64,000 bases of DNA from Panax quinquefolius (Eukaryota > Streptophyta > Magnoliopsida > Apiales > Araliaceae), in the NCBI GenBank assembly GCA_020205615.1, contig CM035163.1, forward strand, positions 42,728,189-42,792,188, written 5' to 3'. The translations under genes were made by a program, and so were the position numbers. Below are positions 56,908 through 64,000 of this stretch, one piece after another. Positions within the stretch are counted from its first letter, which is position 1. Each line of letters begins with the position of its first letter. The notes beneath the pieces are model-generated. The model saw nothing but the letters and a program-made list of their open reading frames with translations, was not told the origin of the DNA and did not search any database.

Positions 56908-59790
56908 TGTGACACCCCCAAGATAGGTATACATCACCCATCTTGAGTCGCCAAATACATGGTACAAAATACAAATACAACTTAATAATACAGCTGTCGT
57001 GTAAAATACGACAAAACATAAATTGAGAGTTTTAATAAGAATATTGTCATCTAGACAATATCCACACTCAAAGGATTCTTCATTACATTTAGTGTCACAC
57101 TATTTAACAAAATAGCGAGGACTACTAATACTATCATCTGGACCCTCACTCCGTTCCCCGACTAGTCCCGGCTACGTTCTCATTTCCTGAAGAGAATAAT
57201 GAAAGAAAGGGTGAGCTCAACTAGCCCAGTAAGAAATATTATGACTAAGATAATGCAGAATAAATTATCGTTAGCCTTCAACAATGTTAAACTGATAAAA
57301 TATAACAAACATCAAGTTTAACTGCAGCGGAATAAACAATCCATTAAAAGAGTCAAGTAGAGAATAAAATCTACTATCTTTTATGATTTAAAAGGTTTTT
57401 CATCACTTTTATTGTTTGAGAGACTCGACAATAAATAAACCACATCATCCCCAAGACTACTGACCAAGGATATTCATTAGTATCACAACCACAAATTATC
57501 CATGCACTACGGGCCAAGGATATTTGTGTATTCATCAATAATCATGATCATGCCAACAACTCACAATCAATGCACTCACAGCCAATGAGGACTTTTACCA
57601 TATCATTTGTAACATTACGATACCATGATTATATCGAATAATCCTCAGTCATAATCATACCAAGTCCATCTATGCACAACAGGCCATAGATGACTTTCAA
57701 CATAATATAAGCATGAGGATGATGACAATGATATACGAATTCAATAAAACAAGTTCAAAAATTAATTTATCCAGGAACCAATAACGTCCAAATTGTCAAC
57801 ATGATACTTCTTTGTGGAGTAAAATTCAAGAATGCTTAGAAGAATATTTCCTTTAAAAGATACTGGATGAAGCGCAAATATCAAGGATATTCCACTAATT
57901 TCATGGAGTATAGAAGTCAAAACTTTAACCAGTTGAGTATAATAAAGAATGGAATAACAAAAGAAATCACCAGGCATGCGATAGACCGCACAGACAGGTT
58001 ATTCCAATAGAATAATAAATAACGGAACCGGTCGTCAAAAAATTACATGCCGGTGTGATATTCAATGAATAATACAGATTGGAATAACAACAAAAATCAC
58101 CATGCATGCGATAGACCGCACAGACAGGTTATTCCAACAGAATAATAATTAATGGAATTAGGTCAGACGTAATACGCACCGACAGTATATTCCAACAGAA
58201 TAATAAATAACGGAACCAGGTCATGCGTAAACGCACAGACAGGATATTCTAACAGAATAATAAAGAATGGAATAATAGAAGAATTTCACCATGTATGCGG
58301 TACTTCGCATAGACATGTTATTCCAACATAATGATAAAGAATGGAATAATAGAAGAATTTCACCATGTATGCGGTACTTGGCGATGAGGCAGTTATTCCA
58401 ACATAATAATAAAGAATGGAATAATAGACGAATTTCACCATGTATGCAGATTTGCTTGGCGATGATGAGTTATTCCAACATAATGATAAAGAATGGAATA
58501 ACAGAAGAATTTCACCATGTATGCGGTACTTCGCATAAACAGGTTATTCCAACATAATAATAAAGAATGGAATAACAAAAAAAATTCACCATGTATGCGG
58601 TACTTCGCATAGACAGGTTATTCCAACATAATGATAAAGAATGGAATAACAGAAGAATTTCACCAAGTATAGGGTAGCCCGCGTATATAGGTTATTCTAA
58701 AAGAATAATAAAGAATGGAATAACAAAAGTTCTCTTCATGAATACGAAAGAAATAATACCCCTTACCTTAGAAGGAACTGGATATAGGAGTAGTAAAGTA
58801 GCAGAATACTTTTCTTCTTTCTCTCTATAGTTTCTCTCTCTAGTGTTTCAGTGAATTCGTAAGAAATAATGAAGGAACGAGCTTCTATTTATAGGAGAAT
58901 GGACTGAATAGTAACTAATTCATGAACGGTCTAGATTAATTTACTTTTAAACAAACGGTCCATATTGATTTACTATGCAGTATTAATAAAACAAAATCTT
59001 TTAAATAAAATATAATATATTCTATTTATAGTCTAATAAAACAAATAACTTTATAAAAGTATTACTGCTTTTATATAAAAGATTTTACTATGCAAAACAC
59101 TATCTTAGTACTATGCAAAATAAAATATAATATATTTTAATTATTTATCTAATAAAACAAATAACTTTATAAAAGTATTTTGTTTTATATAAAAAATTTT
59201 ACTATATACAAACACTATCAGAGCACTATGCAAAATACTATGCATAATAAAAAATATAATATATTCTAATTATTGTCTAATAAAATAAATAACTTTATAA
59301 AAGTATTACATTTTTATATAAAAAAGATTTTACTATGCAAAAACTATATAAAAGATTTTACTATGCAAAAAACTATGTATAATAGAATATAATATATTCT
59401 ATTTATAGTCTAATAAAACAAATATCTTTATACAAGTATTCTGTTTTATTACATTAATAATACTAATAAATAAAAAATTATATATATAATATATATATAA
59501 ACCTCCGTGACTTCATCAAAAGACACTTCAATATATTTAACAACATTAATCATCATTATTATAATTCACAATATTAATCGACCAGGTCGTTTCCAGGAAA
59601 GAGAGGGCTTTCCAATAAGGATTTCTCCCTATTGGCGTGCAATTAGGTGACCAAACCTCTCCTTAACAGAACTTTTAGACATCATTAATATTGCAAATAA
59701 TAATATTAATAACTCTGTCATCTCAATTATTGATTTAATAATATATAAAATATCGACAATAATTGAATCAAATAACGTGAGATACTATGC
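56908..59790 (-). repeat. Right-truncated Tekay-type LTR
   Basis: It starts TGTGACACCCCCAAGATAGG (flank ATGTA), carries the LTR blocks of the T3 subtype and a TATA box as rc of 58886-58893. It loses homology near 59780-59795, where CACTA coding sequence begins. Compared with T3, the last 450 bp or so (the LTR start on the minus strand) are missing. The AT-rich part at 58960-59500 contains repeated ATAAAATATAATATATTCTA and TTTTACTATGCAAA blocks. Confidence 0.85.
58000..58690 (-). repeat. Large LTR minisatellite (about 60-75 bp units)
   Basis: About ten units. The best-ordered part (58255-58680) has six copies with AATAATAAAGAATGGAATAA, AGAATTTCACCATGTATGCG and a GTTATTCCAACAT part. It is related to but distinct from the TGTAAAACACATG arrays in T3. 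Confidence 0.88.
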
Positions 59791-60241
59791 CACAATGGCT
59801 AGCTACCCTCGTCTAACAACTTGAAGAAGTCTTTGGCATCAGAATTCATAGGTTGCTCTCTGCCTTGCTCCCAATCAAAATCTGGCCCTGCAATATCATG
59901 AACCATTTCATTCATAATGATGAGTACTCTTTGCCTCGAATTGTGTACTTGTGTGATGCCACCATCTCTTCTCCTACATATGTGCCCACCAAAGATTCTT
60001 CGTAATTTCTCATGAGCCCGAAAACAAGTAAATGATAGTTTACCATGTCTCTGTCCATATAATTTACATTCTTACACTTCAAACATGGACATCGTATCTG
60101 CGACTTACCATTCATACATTGCGGGTGACTATACGCATACTCCAAAAACACTTGGCAACCAGCTCTAAATTTAGTTGTAGCACCTATCTGGGCACTTGAC
60201 TTTCGTCGTGCCATCCAACTACGGTCTGAATAGAGGTTCAT
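59785..60241 (-). pseudogene. CACTA (TNP2-like) transposase, N-terminal part
   Basis: ATG at 60241 opens MNLYSDRSWMARRK. The DRSWM motif and FLEYAYSHPQCMNGKSQIRC with CPCLKCKN, then DMVNYHLLVFGLMRNY, are the transposase-associated domain (PF13963) at the start of plant En/Spm-type transposases. A frame change at about 59915 leads to EMVHDIAGPDFDWEQG, SDAKDFFKLLDEGS and, after a stop, PLW, which is still the normal family sequence. There the gene is cut by the truncated LTR. No catalytic part is present. Confidence 0.85.
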
Positions 60242-60281
60242 GATTCCACGGTACCTACTACAGACAATATGAGCTTATTAA

Positions 60282-60388
60282 TCATATGACTTGAGCATAC
60301 TTGTAAACATATGATTAACATTTCAGCATACTTGTAAGCATATGACTTGAGCATACTTGTAACCATATGACTTGAGCATACTTGTAAG
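60282..60388 (-). repeat. 24-bp tandem repeat upstream of CACTA gene
   Basis: Four tandem copies (with one diverged unit) of CATATGACTTGAGCATACTT plus GTAA lie just upstream of the transposase start. They could be 5' leader or subterminal repeats of the CACTA element. The T4 insertion cuts off whatever followed. Confidence 0.85.
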
Positions 60389-61754
60389 TGTAAGACCCCA
60401 ACTTATTATTAATGAAATTTAATTTTCTCTATTTATTATTTTGAAATAGTAAGGGTTGATTTGATTAATGTGGATAGTTATGGGTAAAATACGCAAATAT
60501 TTCGAATAAGCAAGTGGTTATAAAATATTCATTGTTGTCGGGGAATATTCGTTTGGTCGTGGAATATTCTTGATGTCGGGGAATATTAAATGCTGACGGC
60601 AATGAGATCTTTTGTGGGGCCCATAACGGAGAAGCGATTGGATGAAGAAAACGACAAATATAAGTTGTTTATAAATAATGACGTAGTTGTTATTCTGCAG
60701 TATATCTTGTTGGAATACCCGGTGGTTAAAACACACTAATACGCGTTGTTGAGCAAAGATGACACCAGTATTGCACCAATTATTGATTCTTACGTGAAGA
60801 CACTACTCAATAATGGTTACAATAATTATTGTTCGATATTTTATTTTATTGATTCAATAATTGTTTGCGTTGATATTTTATATTCATTGTTGTTTGATAA
60901 TTATCATTACATGTTTTTTCATTATCGAAGCAATAATTCATATTATCTGAATAATATTATTAGATAACATTATTGGTAATGTCTAGAAAGTTACTGTCTA
61001 AGGAGAGGTTTGGTCACCTAATCAATTGCGCCGATGAGAGAGATCCTTATTGGAAGCCCCTCTTTCCTGGGAATTATGCAGTTGTCAATATTGTGATTAC
61101 ATAATATTATTTGTGAATAATTAATTATTGATTCATATGATGAGGAAAATATTGATTTTATGTGGATATAGATGGAGAAAATTTTAATGTGACAATTGTT
61201 GAAAATTGAAATTTTATCTTTTTACGATAAAATAATTCATTTAAATATATTATTATATTTTAATAATATAATAATGGTGATATTTTTTACAAATGAATGT
61301 GATATATGAGTATCTGAGGAGGAAGAGTATTTTTTGTTGCAATAAATGTTTAAAACATGTTAAACATGTTGGTGGACCCTATTTATTGATTGAAATTTGA
61401 TTATAAACATAAAATCGCCTGGTTTGTGGATTTCGGTCAATTTCTATTTGGAATTTGGAAAAACTTTCTTCTGCAAAGTTGTAGAGAATTGAATTTCCTA
61501 TAAAAACTCTCGAGATTCGAATTTTTTGATGAAAGGGCTATTTATTATGAATTATTGAAGTTCCGAAGCTCCTAAATAATTGATTTTTGGAAGTTTAAAA
61601 TATTTTAAATAATAAAAACGTTTTTTGTTTGTTTTGTGGGCTACAACATGTGCATAATGAGCTGAGATCAGATCTAGGAAGGTGGGCATAGAAATCTTAA
61701 TATATATATTAATATTATATTAAATTTTCTGCTTTGGTGTTCTAAGCATTTTCC

Positions 61755-61762
61755 TATAAATA
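61755..61762 (+). promoter_or_regulatory. TATA box of T4 5' LTR
   Basis: TATAAATA in TTCCTATAAATAGGGTGCTT, at the same place as in the T2 LTRs. Confidence 0.6.
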
Positions 61763-62029
61763 GGGTGCTTAGGTTAGAATTGAAAATCACACGAAATCCA
61801 AGTTTTCTCTCTATATTATCGGCGTATTCTTGTGAGTATTTTGAGTATACTTTGAGTATTGTTAGATTATGCAAGTTCCTTGACTAGACTATACGGTATT
61901 CCAAATTAGAAGTACTAATCTTTCGAGGTAAGGGATGTTATTTTCTTCTCAAATGATATTATTTCTTCAATATCATTATCTTTGAAATATTGGTTGAATT
62001 TTTTATCAAATTTGGAACTTTTTCATGTC

Positions 62030-62235
62030 GGGGTTACTATTCATGAGTTACTATTCATGGGTTACCATTCATGAGTTACTATTCACGATTACTATTCATG
62101 AGTTACTTATTCACGAGTCACTATTCACGAGTACTATTCATGAAGCGTGAAGATGTTTTTTGTGGAATTTCTATCTTTTGGTGTGAGTTACTATTCACGT
62201 ATCGGCACTATTCACGATATCTGACACTATTCACC
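62030..62235 (+). repeat. LTR minisatellite, GTTACTATTCACGA unit (T4)
   Basis: About seven copies of the 14-bp unit, more degenerate than in T2, followed after about 45 bp by three ACTATTCACG units. Confidence 0.8.
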
Positions 62236-63162
62236 TTAAAAATAAAATTTCTTCTTTTTGTCCAAAATATCTATTCGGATACTAGCTTTGATTGTATCCA
62301 TGTTTTGATCATTCTTGAATTTTACACCACTATGATTATTTTTGAGGTATTTTTGAACGTGGATAAAACAAAGTACTGAATCCTTAATCCTTAATCCTTA
62401 ATCCTTGTCATTTTGTTTCATTTGGATTCGTTTCTTTAAAAATATTTTTCATCATCCTCGGTCTTAAATGATGATATTATTGAATATCTTTGGCTTTGTC
62501 TGCAAAGATGAATGATTTCTGAAGAATATCTTTGGTAGTAGTGCAAAGATGAGCAGATGTTTAGATGAACATGACCAATCGATGAATATCTTTGGCTGTG
62601 TAGTGCAAAGATGAATATTTGATTCGGATGTATATTGATTGATGTTACGGGGATAAAAGATAGACGTTGAACTTTTAAATTCATACATAGAAGATAGTAG
62701 TTTGCATTCTCTACTTAACTCTTCTAATGAATTATTATTTCATTGCGAATATTGATTTAAAATTTGTTGTCTATTGTATTCTATTAGATTTTTCCCTGTT
62801 GAAGACTAACAGTAATTTGTTGTATATTATCTTAGTCATAATATTCTTTACTGGGCTAGTTGAGCTCACCCTTTTCCTTTTTGTTCCATTTTTCTTCTCA
62901 GGAGGCGAGAATATAAGCGAGTGCGAAGTGGGGTATGGAATGAAGGTTTTAGAAAGAATTGTTTAGTAGTCCTCACCATTTTTGTAAAATAATGTATCAA
63001 TAAATGTGATGAGGATTTATTTGAGTATAGATATTGTCTAGAAGATAATATTTGTATTCAAACTCACAGTTTTACTGTTGTAATAATAAAGTTGTAGTAT
63101 TTTACGTACCATGTATTGACAACTCGAATAGGTGATGTATACCTATTTTGGGGCGTCACAGT

Positions 63163-63178
63163 TAGTATCGAGCTTAGG
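63163..63178 (+). other. Primer binding site of T4
   Basis: TAGTATCGAGCTTAGG, two bases after the LTR; the same TATCGAGC form as T3, with TGG changed to TAG. Confidence 0.78.
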
Positions 63179-63347
63179 GATATGATCTTTGGGCGGAGAT
63201 CGGGAATAGAACTAGGAGGGAGAGACGAGTAAATCCTTAGCTAGTGTGTCCTACCTAATCTTATTTGTTAGTTGGTTAGTATATAGGGATATTATGTGAT
63301 ATATTGATTTCCTTAATTAACCCTTGTTTTATGGCGATGATTTGAGA

Positions 63348-64000
63348 ATGTCGATGAGAATATTAACAATGGAAATGAGGCCCGTGGAGACGCCTCAGTA
63401 CTCACCAACGAGGAGAATCGTGCAACAGTGGGCAATGTTCCTCCCGTGAACAACACCACCGAATGATGATGAGCGAGGGGATGTTTAGAAGCTTTTTGCG
63501 ATTCATGCAAAAATCGACGAGGAGACTCGTGTTCAAAATACTGGGAGGAAATGATAGCAATTCACGGGTTGTCATATGCCAAGCGATTCAAAGAGTTGGG
63601 ACCACGAGAATTTAAGGGAAAGCCGAGATCCGATCATGGCGGAAACATGGGTCAAACAAATTACCAAGATATTCGATGTCTTGGGATGCACGGAGGAACG
63701 AAGGTTCCATTCGCCACCTTTATGTTTCGTGGCGAGGCGGACTCTTGGTGGGAGTGCATGAAGCGTACCCATCCAAATTGCACTCGGCATGTCTTGGGAA
63801 GCGTTTGAAAACTATTTAATGACAAATACTTTCCGAAAGTGTTCGTCGTATATGAAGGAAGTGGAGTTCATCGATTAGAGCAAAACAACATGGCGGTGTC
63901 TCAAAGACGAGGCAAAGTTTGCGAGTTATCGGTTTTGCACCTCATTTGGTGGAGAATGAGGAACGTATGGCGGATGTTTCTTAGAGGTTTGAAACCCGGA
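63348..64000 (+). pseudogene. Ty3/gypsy Gag, N-terminal part (T4)
   Basis: The ATG at 63348 matches the T2 gag start. The frame breaks early, but the gag core is readable: ETWVKQITKIFDVLGCTEE at 63635-63700 and VPFATFMFRGEADSWWE at 63704-63755, KRTHPNCTRHVLG after it, then KYFPKV and EVEF pieces and MFLRGLKPG at the window end. Compared with T2 it lacks a short insertion near 25780 and has longer A and T runs (63490-63515). Confidence 0.86.

Larger units (their letters stand above)
60389..63160 (+). repeat. 5' LTR of T4 (2772 bp)
   Basis: TGTAAGACCCCAACTTATT ... CTATTTTGGGGCGTCACA. It contains the TATA box 61755-61762, the GTTACTATTCA(C/T)GA minisatellite at 62030-62145 with more copies at 62185-62235, and three AATCCTT units near 62381-62407. 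Confidence 0.94.
60389..64000 (+). mobile_element. Ty3/gypsy Tekay-type retrotransposon T4, 3' part outside window
   Basis: 5' LTR 60389-63160 (2772 bp), then primer site and the first 840 bp of internal region with gag sequence, cut by the window end. The LTR length equals that of T2 and most blocks match it. The left flank is GTAAG (60384-60388); the other TSD copy lies outside. Confidence 0.93.

Noticed and set aside
58255..58680. CRISPR-like array of regular repeats
   Set aside because: Units are contiguous minisatellite copies without unique spacers, inside a plant LTR.
60518..60967. Open frames on both strands in the T4 LTR start
   Set aside because: AT-rich LTR sequence; not conserved as frames in the T2 LTR copies.

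Overview
The window looks like plant (probably eudicot) heterochromatin. It is AT-rich, has no rRNA or tRNA gene and no intact cellular gene, and is almost wholly built from transposable elements inserted into one another. The dominant family is a Ty3/gypsy chromovirus of Tekay/Del type: LTRs of about 2.2-2.8 kb that read TGTAAGACCCC...GGGGGCGTCACA, an initiator-Met-type primer site, gag-PR-RT-RH-INT order and a chromodomain-like tail. Two kinds of Ty1/copia element, two CACTA fragments, a probable Mutator-like fragment and Stowaway-like MITEs make up most of the rest. Coding regions are broken by stops and frameshifts, so they are given as pseudogenes.

Layout. 1-6154: minus-strand Tekay element T1, cut by the window edge, with a CACTA terminus embedded in pol. 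6202-13799: complete Ty1/copia element C1 (TSD TATTT) carrying a solo LTR (8970-10118, TSD TTTGG) in its protease region. 13805-16841: intergenic DNA with MITEs and simple repeats. 16842-18193 and 53557-54131: the two parts of one multi-exon reading frame with a Transposase_28-like ('putative gypsy type transposon') domain and a C-terminal coiled coil.

The two parts of that gene are separated by 35 kb of nested insertions. A solo Tekay-type LTR (S1, 18194-53556) sits in the gene and is itself cut into three pieces by two elements. The first is SIRE1, a pol-less SIRE/Maximus-like Ty1/copia element (19296-39351, TSD TACTC). SIRE1 holds a complete Tekay element T2 (22463-32764, TSD CCAGG) in its gag and a copia solo LTR (37509-39027, TSD GATAG) in its 3' LTR. 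The second is minus-strand Tekay element T3 (40116-52698, TSD GAATA), whose 3' LTR holds a further solo LTR (41160-43609, decayed TSD AACCG).

54132-60388 is a patchwork: a truncated Tekay LTR, a Mutator-like fragment with a GRF zinc-finger gene, a second truncated LTR with a large minisatellite, and the N-terminal part of a CACTA transposase. 60389-64000 is the 5' LTR and gag start of another plus-strand Tekay element (T4), cut by the window edge.

The insertion order can be read from the nesting: Transposase_28-like gene, then S1, then SIRE1 and T3, then T2 and the inner solo LTRs. The LTRs carry family-specific minisatellites. LTR copies that otherwise agree well differ in short scrambled patches, which may be consensus errors in the assembly rather than biology.
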